Shown here piece by piece: positions 46,026 through 55,961 of a DNA stretch of 64,000 bases. The position numbers and the translations under genes are program-made. Each line of letters starts with the position of its first letter. The first letter of the stretch is position 1. This DNA comes from Arthrobacter sp. GTDB taxonomy: Bacteria; Actinomycetota; Actinomycetes; Actinomycetales; Micrococcaceae. The notes beneath the pieces are model-generated. The model was not told the DNA's origin and searched no databases. It saw only the letters and a program-made list of their open reading frames with translations. The stretch lies in assembly GCA_023264815.1 (NCBI GenBank), contig JAHFUZ010000002.1, positions 247,748 through 311,747 of the forward strand. The letters run 5' to 3'.

Positions 46026-46790
46026 GTGCTGATTCTGCTTCCCCCCTCCGAAGGCAAGACCCCCGCAGTCCAGGGTTCCGCCATGGACTGGCCGGAACTG
46101 AGCTTTCCGGCACTCAACACGTACCGGGCCAAAGTCCTTGAGGCACTGGGGAGAGTCAGCGCGCACGAGGACGCCCTCGCCCTGCTGGGCGTCGGCGCAT
46201 CACTGAAGGACGACGTCGAACGCAACACCCGGCTGCACGCCGAACCGGCGGCGCCTGCGCACCAGATCTATTCCGGAGTTCTTTACGACGCGCTCGGCTA
46301 CAAAACCCTGACTCCGGCGCAGCGCCGCAAGGCGGACGAAGCTGTCCTGGTAGTTTCCGCGCTCTGGGGCGCCATCCGCTTCGCCGACCGGGTGCCCGCC
46401 TACCGGCTGTCGATGGGAACGGCACTGCCCGACGTCGGCCGCCTCGCCTCATTCTGGAAACCGCAGCTTGCCGAGGCCCTCACGGAGGCCGCTTCCGGGC
46501 ACCTGCTGGTGGACTGCCGCTCCAGTACTTACGCCGCGGCTTGGGCGCCGCCCCCCGCGCAAACTGTGTCCGTCAACGTCTTCACCGAGGTGAACGGCGT
46601 GCGGAAGGTGGTCAGCCATTTCGCGAAACACACCCGTGGTGAGCTGGCACGGCACCTGCTGGGCCGCCGCGGCAGCGCCCCGCAGACCCCGGCCCAGCTG
46701 CTCAAAGCCACACGTGAAAAGTGGGCTGCGGAGCTGGTGGACGGTTCAGCCCGCAAGCCGCACGCCCTGAACATCATCCTCCGGGACTAA
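46026..46790 (+). CDS. yaaA: Peroxide stress protein YaaA
   Basis: A 254-residue member of the YaaA/DUF328 family. It begins LILLPPSEGKTP and has GVLYDALGYKTLTPAQRR, VVSALWGAIRFADRVPAYRLSMG and the FTEVNGVRKVVSHFAKHTRGELARHLL region. In E. coli YaaA limits free iron and DNA damage during peroxide stress. Starts with GTG, divergent from rnpB. Its stop overlaps the stop of the convergent zinc-ribbon protein by three bases. Confidence 0.92.
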   Translation: MLILLPPSEGKTPAVQGSAMDWPELSFPALNTYRAKVLEALGRVSAHEDALALLGVGASLKDDVERNTRLHAEPAAPAHQIYSGVLYDALGYKTLTPAQRRKADEAVLVVSALWGAIRFADRVPAYRLSMGTALPDVGRLASFWKPQLAEALTEAASGHLLVDCRSSTYAAAWAPPPAQTVSVNVFTEVNGVRKVVSHFAKHTRGELARHLLGRRGSAPQTPAQLLKATREKWAAELVDGSARKPHALNIILRD

Positions 46791-47524
46791 TTCCACTCGG
46801 CGGAGCGCACCAGGATGGCGCCGGAGTCCGGGCAGAACACAATGTCGTCCTCGGCGGCGGCCTTGATCTCGGCGAGGTCCCCGGGGCTCAGCTTCATGCC
46901 TGACGCTTCGGACGTGCCGTGGAACAGCCGGGCGGCGCCAACCCCGCGCTTGGCGAGGGTCTTTTCGTAGATGGCCAGCATCCCGGCGTCGAGTCCGGCG
47001 GCGAATTCGCTGCGCTGACCGCCCACTACCTTGGCTTCGGCATCCACCTCCGCGAGTGCTTCGTCGAGCTCGGCCCGGATTCCGCTGAACGAGCCCTGGA
47101 TGTCATCAACAATCTGCTGCTGGGCCGCCTGCTTGGCGCGAAGGGAGTCGAGGCGTTCCAGGACTTCGAGCTCCACGTCTTCAAGATCCGAGCGGCGCTT
47201 GTTCAACGAGGCAATGTCCTTCTGGAGTGCCACCAGATCCTTGGAAAGTCCTGTTCCGCTGTTGAGCCGTGCCTCGTCCCGCTCGATCCGGGAGGCCACC
47301 TGCTCCACGTCGGCTTCGGCCCGTTTCAGTTCCGCTTCAGCGTCATGGACGGCCACCTTGGCGCTGCCAAGAGCACCGTTGGCCACGGAGAGTGCAGCCT
47401 CAAGGTCGGTGATCCGGGGATCGGTGTTAAGGGTGCGGCGGCGGTTGGACAGGGCCTTGAGCTTGGCGTCCAGCCCCTGCAGTTCGAGCAACTTCAACTG
47501 TTCCGCCGGTGCTGCCTTAGCCAA
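46787..47524 (-). CDS. Coiled-coil protein with degenerate C4 zinc ribbon
   Basis: A 245-residue protein with a long coiled-coil hairpin (residues about 10-175) and a C-terminal domain of the CT398/Rv2229c zinc-ribbon type. In the usual family the domain has four cysteines; here only one is left (VFCPDSG), and the first pair is replaced by HGTSEASG. So zinc binding is probably lost. The start is TTG with GGAGG six bases upstream. It pairs with the Nif3 gene, as in mycobacteria (Rv2229c-Rv2230c). Confidence 0.85.
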   Translation of the reverse strand: MAKAAPAEQLKLLELQGLDAKLKALSNRRRTLNTDPRITDLEAALSVANGALGSAKVAVHDAEAELKRAEADVEQVASRIERDEARLNSGTGLSKDLVALQKDIASLNKRRSDLEDVELEVLERLDSLRAKQAAQQQIVDDIQGSFSGIRAELDEALAEVDAEAKVVGGQRSEFAAGLDAGMLAIYEKTLAKRGVGAARLFHGTSEASGMKLSPGDLAEIKAAAEDDIVFCPDSGAILVRSAEWN

Positions 47525-47593
47525 CTGCTACCTCCGCTTTGTTCCTGCCGGCCGCAACCGGGCGCCCCACCGGCGCTCCCTAGACTCTATCGC

Positions 47594-48511
47594 CTAGCCA
47601 GGAGTCAGGATGAAGTCCCATGGGTCGCTGTTGGTGTTGCTGACCTGGATCTCGACGTCGTGGCCCTGGTCCGCGAGCACATTGCCCAGTGCCGACGCCG
47701 CGGCGGGCAGCCAGAGCCACTCGCTGGCAAAGTGCGACACATCGATAAGGTACGGCCTGCCGTTGGCTGCCGATTCCCGGGCTTCGGAGGCAGGATGATG
47801 CCGCAGATCGGCAGTGACATAGACATCGGCGTTGCTGGCACGCACCTCACTGAAGAGCGAGTCCCCTGCCCCGCCGCACACTGCGATTCGCCGCACCAGG
47901 CCGTCCTTGTCGCCGGACACCCGCACTCCCCCGGCCACCGAAGGCAGGATTCCGAAGACCCGGGCGGCGAAATCGCCGAGGCTCATAACGTCGGCCAGGT
48001 CCCCCACCCGGCCGATGCCTTCTTCGGGCAGCCCGTTGGCGGCCATCGTCAGCGGGGCAACATCCTCCAGCCCCAGCGCATCGGCGAGGACATCGGAAAC
48101 GCCCCCGACGGCGGAATCACCGTTGGTGTGGACGGTCAGTAAGGCTGTGCCTGACTCGATCAGCCGGTGGATTGCCTGGCCCTTGGCTGTGGTCGCTGCC
48201 ACGGACGTGACACCTTTGAGCAGCAGCGGGTGATGGGTAATCAGCAGCTCGGCACCCCATTCCACGGCTTCGTCGATCACCGCCAGGGTGGGATCAACCG
48301 CGAACATCACCCGGGTCACCGGTGCTGACGGATGTCCTGCCACCAGCCCCACTTCATCCCAGTTTTCAGCCAGTGACTCGGGCCAGAGTTCCTCGACGGC
48401 GAGGAGGACCTGCCCCAGGGTGGGGGCAGCCGGGGCTTCAGCGGGCGTGTTGTCCCCGGTACCGGTGCCGTCACTGCCGGCATCTGTAACGCCGGTGTCT
48501 GCAGATTCCAT
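47594..48511 (-). CDS. Nif3-like dinuclear metal center protein
   Basis: A 305-residue protein of the Nif3/YbgI family. Metal-binding motifs: WDEVGLVAGHP near the N-terminus, LLITHHPLLLKG, and a C-terminal DVSHFASEW. These build a two-metal site in a ring-shaped hexamer. The cellular function is uncertain (possibly GTP cyclohydrolase 1 type 2-like). An acidic, Thr/Gly-rich extension of about 30 residues precedes the domain. It is upstream of the zinc-ribbon protein, 69 bases apart. Confidence 0.92.
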   Translation of the reverse strand: MESADTGVTDAGSDGTGTGDNTPAEAPAAPTLGQVLLAVEELWPESLAENWDEVGLVAGHPSAPVTRVMFAVDPTLAVIDEAVEWGAELLITHHPLLLKGVTSVAATTAKGQAIHRLIESGTALLTVHTNGDSAVGGVSDVLADALGLEDVAPLTMAANGLPEEGIGRVGDLADVMSLGDFAARVFGILPSVAGGVRVSGDKDGLVRRIAVCGGAGDSLFSEVRASNADVYVTADLRHHPASEARESAANGRPYLIDVSHFASEWLWLPAAASALGNVLADQGHDVEIQVSNTNSDPWDFILTPG

Positions 48512-48610
48512 AGACTCAGTTTTACCCCATGGGGCGGTTTACCCGGAGTGTGTCGCAGTCTCGTAGGGTGGTCAGGGAATCATCCGGGGCTCCCAACCAT
48601 TGAAGAGGTC

Positions 48611-49135
48611 ATGAAAACTTTTGTTCTTGGCGGCGGCTGCTTCTGGTGCCTGGATGCCGTCTACCAAAAAACCAAGGGCGTCACGTCAGTGGTTTCCGGT
48701 TACACGGGCGGCCACGACCCCCAGCCTGACTATTACTCCGTCTGCAGTGGAACCACCGGCCACGCCGAAGTGGTGGCCGTGACTTTTGATGAGGCCGTTA
48801 TTCCGGCCGAGGTCATCCTGGACATGTTCTTCGCACTGCACGATCCCACCACGCTCAACCGCCAGGGTTATGACGTGGGGACGCAGTACCGCTCCTCCAT
48901 GTTCTACGAAACCACCGAAGAGAAGATTCTTTTCGAGGAAGCCATCGGCCGCAACCAGGCACTCTGGTCGCGTCCGATCGTCACCGAGGTGAGCCGGCTT
49001 CCCCGGTTCCACGTTGCCGAGGACTTCCACCAGGACTACTACGCCAAATACCCTGAGCAGGGCTACTGCCAGGTGATTATTAATCCCAAGCTCGCGAAGG
49101 CAAGGAAATATTACTCTGCATGGCTTAATGCTTAG
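48611..49135 (+). CDS. msrA: Peptide methionine sulfoxide reductase MsrA
   Basis: Reduces methionine-S-sulfoxide in proteins. The 174-residue protein carries the active site GGGCFWCLDAVYQ with the catalytic Cys, and the conserved GHAEVV, YDVGTQYRS and EDFHQDYYAKYPEQGYC (resolving Cys). The ATG at 48611 follows AGAGG. It has the usual length and no signal peptide, so it is cytoplasmic. Confidence 0.96.
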   Translation: MKTFVLGGGCFWCLDAVYQKTKGVTSVVSGYTGGHDPQPDYYSVCSGTTGHAEVVAVTFDEAVIPAEVILDMFFALHDPTTLNRQGYDVGTQYRSSMFYETTEEKILFEEAIGRNQALWSRPIVTEVSRLPRFHVAEDFHQDYYAKYPEQGYCQVIINPKLAKARKYYSAWLNA

Positions 49136-49200
49136 CAGCGGCCGCAGGCCCTCGTTAGGCTGACCTCAGTATTCATCCTTCTTGAGATAGGCGTATGCAC

Positions 49201-50136
49201 ATGGCACGGATCTATGACGATGTAACGCAGCTGGTCGGCGGCACCCCGCTGGTCCGGCTCAACCGGCTGAGCGAAGGCCTGGGCGCCACGGTGGCCGTCA
49301 AGCTCGAGTTCTACAACCCGGCCAACAGCGTCAAGGACCGCATCGGTGTCGCCATCGTGGACGCCGCGGAGAAGTCCGGTGCCCTGCGCCCCGGCGGCAC
49401 CATTGTTGAAGGAACCTCCGGCAACACCGGCATCGCCCTGGCCATGGTGGGTGCAGCCCGCGGTTACAAGGTGGTCCTGACCATGCCGGAGACCATGTCC
49501 ACCGAGCGCCGTGTGATGCTCCGTGCGTTCGGTGCCGAGATCGTGCTGACCCCCGGTTCCGAAGGTATGCGCGGTGCCGTGGAGAAGGCCCAGGAAATAG
49601 TTGCCAACACGGAAAACGCCATCTGGGCGCAGCAGTTCGCCAACGAGGCCAACCCCCAGGTTCACCGCGACACCACGGCCGAGGAAATCTGGGCTGACAC
49701 CGAGGGCAACGTTGACATCTTCGTTGCCGGCATCGGCACCGGCGGCACCATCACCGGCGTGGGCCAGGTCCTGAAGGAACGCAAGCCCGACGTCCAGATC
49801 GTGGCCATCGAGCCGAAGGATTCGGCCATCCTGAACGGCGGCGCTCCCGGCCCGCACAAGATCCAGGGCATCGGCGCGAACTTCGTGCCGGAAATCCTGG
49901 ACACCAACGTCTACGACGAAGTCCTGGACGCCACCCTCGAAGACTCGGTGCGCGTGGCCCGTGACCTCGGCGTCAAGGAAGGCATCCTCGGCGGCATCTC
50001 CTCCGGCGCGATCGTCTGGGGTGCCCTGGAACTGGCCAAGCGCCCGGAAAATGCCGGCAAACTGATCGTCGCTGTGGTGTGTGACTTCGGCGAGCGTTAC
50101 ATCTCCACCGTGCTCTATGACGACATCCGCGGCTGA
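49201..50136 (+). CDS. cysK: Cysteine synthase A
   Basis: PLP enzyme of 311 residues that makes cysteine from O-acetylserine and sulfide. The PLP lysine is in [11 protein letters not shown], the substrate loop is [10 protein letters not shown], and the phosphate loop is [10 protein letters not shown]. The C-terminus is complete. An upstream ATG at 49195 is a possible start. It is followed by cysE after 39 bases, so the two last steps of cysteine synthesis form an operon and the enzymes may bind each other through the CysE C-terminus. Confidence 0.97.
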   Translation: MARIYDDVTQLVGGTPLVRLNRLSEGLGATVAVKLEFYNPANSVKDRIGVAIVDAAEKSGALRPGGTIVEGTSGNTGIALAMVGAARGYKVVLTMPETMSTERRVMLRAFGAEIVLTPGSEGMRGAVEKAQEIVANTENAIWAQQFANEANPQVHRDTTAEEIWADTEGNVDIFVAGIGTGGTITGVGQVLKERKPDVQIVAIEPKDSAILNGGAPGPHKIQGIGANFVPEILDTNVYDEVLDATLEDSVRVARDLGVKEGILGGISSGAIVWGALELAKRPENAGKLIVAVVCDFGERYISTVLYDDIRG

Positions 50137-50175
50137 TCCAGCCGTTGTCGCCCCGTTTCCTGTAGAAAGAACTTT

Positions 50176-50760
50176 GTGGGCTTTTTCGCAAGACTGAAGG
50201 AAGACCTCGACGCCGCCCGGTCCCATGACCCGGCGGCTCGAGGTTCTTTTGAGAACTTTTTCGCCTATTCAGGGCTGCATGCCATCTGGATCCACCGGCT
50301 GACGCACCGCCTGTGGCAAGTCCCCGGCCTGCGTTTTCCGGCGCGGCTGGTGTCCCAGCTGGGCCGGTTCCTCACCGGCATTGAAATCCATCCCGGAGCC
50401 ACCATCGGCCGCCGCTTCTTCATCGACCACGGCATGGGTGTGGTGATCGGCGAGACAGCCGAAATCGGGGAAGACGTGATGATCTACCACGGCGTGACGC
50501 TCGGCGGCCGCTCGCTGGCCAAGGTCAAGCGCCACCCCACCATTGAGGACCGGGTGACCATCGGCGCCGGCGCCAAGATCCTGGGACCCATCACCATTGG
50601 CCGTGACAGTGCCGTGGGCGCCAACGCCGTGGTGGTCAAGGACGCGCCGCCGGAATCAATTGTCACGGGCGTCCCTGCCAAGTGGCGCCACCGGGATGCC
50701 CAGCGTGAGACCACACCCGCCGTTGACCCGGCAGAGTACGACATCGAATACCGGATCTGA
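50176..50760 (+). CDS. cysE: Serine O-acetyltransferase
   Basis: Makes O-acetylserine from serine and acetyl-CoA. The 194-residue protein is the short form. It has the left-handed beta-helix hexapeptides ([60 protein letters not shown]). The C-terminus ends YDIEYRI, with the terminal Ile that docks into the CysK active site. It starts with GTG and has AGAAAG upstream. Confidence 0.96.
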   Translation: MGFFARLKEDLDAARSHDPAARGSFENFFAYSGLHAIWIHRLTHRLWQVPGLRFPARLVSQLGRFLTGIEIHPGATIGRRFFIDHGMGVVIGETAEIGEDVMIYHGVTLGGRSLAKVKRHPTIEDRVTIGAGAKILGPITIGRDSAVGANAVVVKDAPPESIVTGVPAKWRHRDAQRETTPAVDPAEYDIEYRI

Positions 50761-50764
50761 CGCC

Positions 50765-51607
50765 CTACAGTTTGCCGCCGGCCACGCGTTTGAGCACCAG
50801 CATGACCACGGGGTCGAAAAGCCGGTCGGGCAGTATCCGCCGCAGGGTCAGGATGGCCCGGGCTCCGCTGCCTGCCGGGTAGCGGGTCCTGGGCCGGGCC
50901 GACGTGGCCGCCTGCAGCACCGCTGCGGCAATGACTGCCGGTTCGGATGACGTTTCGCCCTTGCCGGTGGAACCGAGCGCGCCGGCCATCAGCTGCGCCT
51001 GTGATGCGTACGGTCCGGTTCCGCTGGTCGCCAGGAGGCCCTGGGCAGCGATGGCTCCCCATTCAGAGATGGTGCTGGCGGGCTCAATGATCGACACGCT
51101 GATTCCGTGCGGCGCCAGTTCCAGCCGCAGTGAATCGCTCATTCCTTCCACGGCGAACTTCGAGGCGTGGTACCAGGTACCCAGCGGCTCATAGAACTTG
51201 CCGCCGATGGATGAGACGTTGATAATCCGCCCGCGGCCGGCCTGCCTCATGGCTGGCAAGACCAGCTGCGTCATCCTGGCCAGCCCGAACACATTCACGT
51301 CGAACTGCCGGCGGCCCTCGGCCAGGTCCACCTCCTCCAGTGACCCGTACGATCCGTAGCCTGCATTGTTGACCAGCACGTCGATCCGCCCCCGCTCTTC
51401 CAGGACGCGTCCGACGGCGGCACGCATCGAATCCTCGTCCGTCACGTCCAGCGCCAGGACCTGTACGCCGAGGGCTGCCAGGGGCTCCATGAGGTCAACC
51501 CTCCTGGCCCCGGCATACACAAGGAAGCCGTAGCTGCCCAGTTGCCTTGCAGCTTCGAAGCCGATGCCAGTGGAGGCTCCGGTGATGATGGCCACAGGTT
51601 TGGACAC
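50765..51607 (-). CDS. SDR family oxidoreductase
   Basis: Classical SDR of 280 residues. Cofactor loop TGASTGIG, NNAGYGSYG, catalytic Ser in INVSSIGG and YHASK. The C-terminal part is longer than in the basic type, like the retinol-dehydrogenase-like group that acts on lipophilic substrates; the substrate is unknown. AAGGAG lies six bases before the GTG start at 51607, which rules out the longer frame. It converges on cysE. Confidence 0.9.
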   Translation of the reverse strand: MSKPVAIITGASTGIGFEAARQLGSYGFLVYAGARRVDLMEPLAALGVQVLALDVTDEDSMRAAVGRVLEERGRIDVLVNNAGYGSYGSLEEVDLAEGRRQFDVNVFGLARMTQLVLPAMRQAGRGRIINVSSIGGKFYEPLGTWYHASKFAVEGMSDSLRLELAPHGISVSIIEPASTISEWGAIAAQGLLATSGTGPYASQAQLMAGALGSTGKGETSSEPAVIAAAVLQAATSARPRTRYPAGSGARAILTLRRILPDRLFDPVVMLVLKRVAGGKL

Positions 51608-51717
51608 GGACGACTCCTTGGCTGGACGGATACCGCGTGTGCCGGGAACGCGAACGGCCGGCCCTCCCAGAATAACCTCGGAGATGCCGGCCGTGCGGTG
51701 ATGCGGGAAGCGGGACG

Positions 51718-53154
51718 TTAGTGCGTGTCCACCGCTTCGATTTCGGACTTGTCCTCGCCCCACAGGGTGTGGAAGGTGCCCTCGGCGTCAACGCGGCCGT
51801 AGGTGTGGGCACCGAAGAGGTCGCGCTGGCCCTGGATCAGGGCGGCGGCCACGCGCTTGCGGCGCAGGCCATCGTAGTAGGCCAGCGAGGACGAGAACAC
51901 CGGTACGGGGATGCCCAGCTGGACGGCGGTGGCCACTACGCGGCGCCACGCCGGCAGTGCGTCGGCGATGGCCTTGGTGAATGCCGGCGCAAAGAGCAGG
52001 TTGGCGGGCTTCTCGTCGGCAGCGTAGGCCTTGGTGATGTCCTTGAGCAGCTCAGCGCGGATGATGCAGCCCGCGCGCCAAAGAGAAGCGATTTCGTCCA
52101 GCTTGAGGTCCCAGCCGTATTCCTTGGCGGAGGACGTCAGCATGTCCAGGCCCTGCGCGTAGGAGACCAGCTTGGACGCGTACAGCGCCTGGCGGACGTC
52201 TTCAACGAAGGTCTCGGGGATTTCCACGGCAGCTTCGCCGCCGGCCAGCAGTTCCTGGCCGAGCTTGCGCTGGTCAGCCTGCGACGACAGGGCACGTGCA
52301 AAGACGGACTCGGCGATGCCGGACACCGGTGACCCGAGTTCCAGGGCGGAGATGACCGTCCAGCGGCCGGTGCCCTTCTGGCCTGCGGCGTCCACCACGA
52401 CGTCCACGAACGGCTTGCCGGTCTTGGCATCAACGTGGCCCAGGACCTCGGCAGAGATTTCGATCAGGAAGGAGGACAGATCGCCCTTGTTCCATTCGGT
52501 GAAGATCTTGGCCTGCTCGGCGGGCTCAATGCCGGCACCCGAACGGAGCAGATCGAAGGCTTCGCCAATGACCTGCATGTCGGCGTACTCGATGCCGTTG
52601 TGGACCATCTTGACGAAGTGTCCGGCGCCGTCGGTGCCAACCCAGGCGCAGCAGGGTTCGCCGTCCACCTTGGCGGAAATCTTCTCCAGCAGCGGGCCGA
52701 GGGCCTTGTAGGACTCCTTCGAACCGCCCGGCATGATGGAGGGGCCGTTCAGTGCGCCCTCTTCCCCGCCTGATACGCCAACTCCCACGAAGTGCAGGTC
52801 TTTCTTGGCCAGTGCGGCTTCGCGGCGGCGGGTGTCCTCGTAGTGTGAGTTGCCGGCGTCGATGATGATGTCGCCGGCTTCCAGCAGCGGTTCAAGCTGC
52901 TCGATGACGGAGTCCACGGGCTTGCCGGCCTTGACCATGATCAGGACGCGGCGGGGCTTCTCCAGGGAGTCCACCAGTTCCTGAAGAGTCTCGGTGCGGA
53001 TGAAGTCGCCGTCCGTGCCGTGCTTCTCGAGCAGTGCGTCGGTTTTTTCCACCGAGCGGTTGTGCAGGGCAACCGTGAAGCCGTTGCGGGCCAGGTTGCG
53101 GGCCAGGTTGGCTCCCATCACCGCAAGGCCGGTGACACCGATGTGTGCAGACAT
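51718..53154 (-). CDS. gnd: 6-phosphogluconate dehydrogenase (NADP-type, decarboxylating)
   Basis: Converts 6-phosphogluconate to ribulose-5-phosphate and CO2. The 478-residue protein is the long form. The cofactor loop is GLAVMGANLARNLARNG, HNRS suggests NADP, and the active site has GVSGGEEGALNGPSIMPGG and KMVHNGIEYADMQ with the catalytic Lys. The C-terminus carries the DLFGAHTYGR motif. ATG at 53154 with GGAG five bases upstream. It is divergent from a FadR-type regulator. Confidence 0.96.
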   Translation of the reverse strand: MSAHIGVTGLAVMGANLARNLARNGFTVALHNRSVEKTDALLEKHGTDGDFIRTETLQELVDSLEKPRRVLIMVKAGKPVDSVIEQLEPLLEAGDIIIDAGNSHYEDTRRREAALAKKDLHFVGVGVSGGEEGALNGPSIMPGGSKESYKALGPLLEKISAKVDGEPCCAWVGTDGAGHFVKMVHNGIEYADMQVIGEAFDLLRSGAGIEPAEQAKIFTEWNKGDLSSFLIEISAEVLGHVDAKTGKPFVDVVVDAAGQKGTGRWTVISALELGSPVSGIAESVFARALSSQADQRKLGQELLAGGEAAVEIPETFVEDVRQALYASKLVSYAQGLDMLTSSAKEYGWDLKLDEIASLWRAGCIIRAELLKDITKAYAADEKPANLLFAPAFTKAIADALPAWRRVVATAVQLGIPVPVFSSSLAYYDGLRRKRVAAALIQGQRDLFGAHTYGRVDAEGTFHTLWGEDKSEIEAVDTH

Positions 53155-53327
53155 CAAAACTCCAATTCATTGTGTGCAATGGATGTGCAGATGGCTCCGC
53201 GTTCGCTGCGAAGCACGCTCTCACGAACCGATGGATCCTAATAAAGCATATATATTCAGAACGCGAAGGGAAAGCGGCGACCACTTGGTGGAACGTGGCG
53301 GGCCAATCCCCGTCTAGGCTTGACATC

Positions 53328-54062
53328 ATGTCGACCAGCCTCCACCACCGTGCCATCGAGAATGTTGGCACCCGAATCATCACGGGCGACCTCCCCACTG
53401 GCCACGTTATGCTCGCCGAGCAGCTGGAGGAAGAGCTGAAGGTTTCCCGGTCCGTGGTCCGCGAAGCTGTTCGTGTACTCCAGTCCCTTGGCCTGGTGGA
53501 AACCATCAAGCGCGTGGGCATCCGGGTGCTGCCGTCCAGCCGCTGGAACCCCTACGATCCGCAGGTCATCCGCTGGCGACTCTCCAGCGAAGGGCGCGGC
53601 GCCCAGCTGAGGTCGCTGATCGAACTGCGGTCCGCCGTCGAGCCGGCTGCAGCGGAGCTTGCAGCGAAAAATGCCCCGGCCGGGCTGCGCAGCGAACTCG
53701 TGGACATCGCCCATGCCCTGCGCGACGCCGGCCACACCGGGGACGGGCAGAAGTTCCTGGAGCTGGACATCGCATTTCACTCCGTGTTGCTTTCCGGGTC
53801 CGGCAACGAAATGTTCGCCAACCTGATGGGCCAGGTGGCGGAGACACTGACCGGCCGCACGGTCCATGGCCTGATGCCGGACCACCCTCACGAGGGCGCA
53901 CTGCAGTGGCACGTTGACCTGGCCGAAGCGGTGGCAGCCGGCGATGCAGCGGCGGCCAGGGACGCGTCCGAGCGAATCATGCGCCGCACCACGTCCCGGC
54001 TGTCCGAAACCTGGACCGACCAGCCCCGCGTGTTTATTCCGGTCCGCCGGACCGGAGCCTAG
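53328..54062 (+). CDS. FadR/GntR family regulator, probably of gluconate genes
   Basis: A 244-residue regulator with an N-terminal winged HTH (AEQLEEELKVSRSVVREAVRVLQSLGLVE) and a helical FCD ligand domain. Metal-binding His residues fit DIAFHSVLL and LQWHVDLAEAV. It lies between gnd and the idonate/gluconate dehydrogenases, so it probably responds to a sugar acid such as gluconate (inference). The start is at 53328; the 170-base gap to gnd should hold both promoters. Confidence 0.9.
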   Translation: MSTSLHHRAIENVGTRIITGDLPTGHVMLAEQLEEELKVSRSVVREAVRVLQSLGLVETIKRVGIRVLPSSRWNPYDPQVIRWRLSSEGRGAQLRSLIELRSAVEPAAAELAAKNAPAGLRSELVDIAHALRDAGHTGDGQKFLELDIAFHSVLLSGSGNEMFANLMGQVAETLTGRTVHGLMPDHPHEGALQWHVDLAEAVAAGDAAAARDASERIMRRTTSRLSETWTDQPRVFIPVRRTGA

Positions 54063-54081
54063 GACCGGTCCCTCAACGCCT

Positions 54082-55191
54082 TTATTCGGGGGTGAAGTTG
54101 AGGAGGACTTTGCCGGATTCGGCGGAGTTTTTGGCGGTGTCGAAGGCTACGAGTCCCTGGCTGAGGGGGTAGTCGTGGGTGATGACGGGGCCGATGTCCA
54201 GGGACCCGTCGGTGAGGGCTGCGATCACGTCATCGATTTCGTGGTTGAAGCGGAAGGAGCCTTTGAGGTCCAGTTCCCTGGTGATGGCCAGGGAGATCAG
54301 GACCGGCTGGGGTCCGGTGGGCAGCAGCCCGACCATGACCACGGTCCCGCCGCGGGCCGCGGCGCTGATCGCGGAGGCCAGGCCGTGCTGGTTCCCGGAG
54401 GATTCAATCACGACGTCGGCCTGCACCGCCGCGATCGCCTCCGTATCGGTGGCGTGCAGGACCTGATCGGCACCGACCGCTGTGGCGATTTCCAGCGGCT
54501 TGGGATGCATGTCCACGGCGGTGATCCGGGCCGCGCCGGCACGTTTGAGGACCGCAACCGCCAGCGCCCCGATGGGGCCTGACCCGATCACCAGGGCGGA
54601 CTTGCCGGCCACGTCCCCGGCCCGGCCCACCGCATGCCACGCCACCGAGGCGGGCTCAATCAAAGCGGCGGTCCGCAGATCCAGGGTCGCCGGCAGGGCC
54701 CGCAGCATCCGGGAGGGCAGGTTCACGTACCGGGCGAACGCCCCGTCCGTATGCGGAAACCGCGCCGCACTGCCCAGGTACGTGCACCCGGGCGAGAGAT
54801 TGGGCCGGTCCGCCGGGTACCTGATCTCACCGTTGCCGGGGCCGGGCGTGGCCGGGTGCACCGCGACCGGGGTACCCGCCGCCGGGCCGGTCCCGTCCGC
54901 GGCGGCACGGACCACCACACCGGAAATCTCATGCCCGAGGACCATAGGCGTCTTCAGGATCGATTCCCCGGCCGCCCCGTGCAGCCAGTAATGCAGGTCC
55001 GACCCGCAAATCCCCCCGTACGCGACCTCCACCACAGCCTCGTCCGGGCCCGGGACTGCGAGCGGCACCTCCTCGACCCGCAAATCCCCCGCCGCGTGCG
55101 CGACGACCGCCGGCCCCGAGACCGGCAGCACCGTTTCTGCTCCCTGCACTCCTGCCGGCGCCGTCCCCTGGGTTTCTGTTGTGCCGCCCAT
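54082..55191 (-). CDS. Zinc-dependent alcohol dehydrogenase, L-idonate 5-dehydrogenase type
   Basis: A 369-residue MDR enzyme. Catalytic zinc ligands fit GICGSDLHYW (Cys) and VLGHEISG (His-Glu). The cofactor loop is VIGSGPIGALAVAVL, and VDMHPKP after strand 2 suggests NAD. The structural-zinc Cys cluster is absent. The family includes idonate and sorbitol dehydrogenases. Its ATG overlaps the stop of the upstream SDR gene (TGATG), and it pairs with a gluconate-dehydrogenase-like SDR, as in L-idonate catabolism. The substrate is inferred. Confidence 0.85.
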   Translation of the reverse strand: MGGTTETQGTAPAGVQGAETVLPVSGPAVVAHAAGDLRVEEVPLAVPGPDEAVVEVAYGGICGSDLHYWLHGAAGESILKTPMVLGHEISGVVVRAAADGTGPAAGTPVAVHPATPGPGNGEIRYPADRPNLSPGCTYLGSAARFPHTDGAFARYVNLPSRMLRALPATLDLRTAALIEPASVAWHAVGRAGDVAGKSALVIGSGPIGALAVAVLKRAGAARITAVDMHPKPLEIATAVGADQVLHATDTEAIAAVQADVVIESSGNQHGLASAISAAARGGTVVMVGLLPTGPQPVLISLAITRELDLKGSFRFNHEIDDVIAALTDGSLDIGPVITHDYPLSQGLVAFDTAKNSAESGKVLLNFTPE

Positions 55192-55961
55192 CAGACCACC
55201 ACCGTCATGCCGCCGTCGATGAAAATGGTCTGCCCGTTCACAAAGTCGGACCCGTCCGAGGCCAGCCACACCGCGGGCCCGGCCAGATCCTGCACGGTCC
55301 CCCACCGGGCCGCCGGCGTCCGGCCCAGGATCCAGGCATTGAAGGCCTCATCATCGACCAGGTTCTGCGTCATCTCCGTATGGATATACCCCGGGGCGAT
55401 CCCGTTGATCTGCAACCCGGACCCCGCCCACTCGGCCGTCATCGCCCGGGTCAGGTTCCGCAACCCTCCCTTCGCCGCCACATACGGGGCGATCGTGGGC
55501 CGGGCCAAATCGGTCTGCACCGAGCAGATATTGATGATCTTGCCCCGCCCGCGCGGGATCATGTGCCGGGCAGCCTCCCGCCCCACCAAAAACGCGCTCG
55601 TCAGATCAGTGGAGATCACCCGTTCCCAGTCCGCGACGTCCAGCTCCAGCATCGGGACCCGGTGCTGGATCCCGGCGTTATTCACCAGAATCTGCAACGG
55701 CCCCACATGCGCCTCCACCCACGCCACGCCCCGCGCGGCCTCAGCATCACTCGTGACATCAAACGCGACACTATGCACCCGGCCCGGCGCGAAATCCGCA
55801 GCCATCGCCGCCGCGGCATCCTTCAGCCGCTCCTCATTCACACCGTTCAGCACCACCGTCGCACCGGCGTCGGCCAACGCCCGGGCCAAAGCGTTTCCAA
55901 TCCCCCGGCTCGACCCCGTCACCAACGCAACACGACCCGTCAAATCAAACAATGAACTCAT
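55191..55961 (-). CDS. SDR, gluconate 5-dehydrogenase type
   Basis: Classical SDR of 256 residues with TGSSRGIGNALA, NNAGIQHRVPM, catalytic Ser in INICSVQTDL and YVAAKGG. The NNAGIQHR motif and the pairing with an idonate-dehydrogenase-like enzyme suit the IdnO/gluconate 5-dehydrogenase group (5-ketogluconate to gluconate). It is overlapped at both ends: four bases with the HIBADH-type gene and a TGATG overlap with the idonate enzyme, so the three form one operon. Confidence 0.87.
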   Translation of the reverse strand: MSSLFDLTGRVALVTGSSRGIGNALARALADAGATVVLNGVNEERLKDAAAAMAADFAPGRVHSVAFDVTSDAEAARGVAWVEAHVGPLQILVNNAGIQHRVPMLELDVADWERVISTDLTSAFLVGREAARHMIPRGRGKIINICSVQTDLARPTIAPYVAAKGGLRNLTRAMTAEWAGSGLQINGIAPGYIHTEMTQNLVDDEAFNAWILGRTPAARWGTVQDLAGPAVWLASDGSDFVNGQTIFIDGGMTVVV

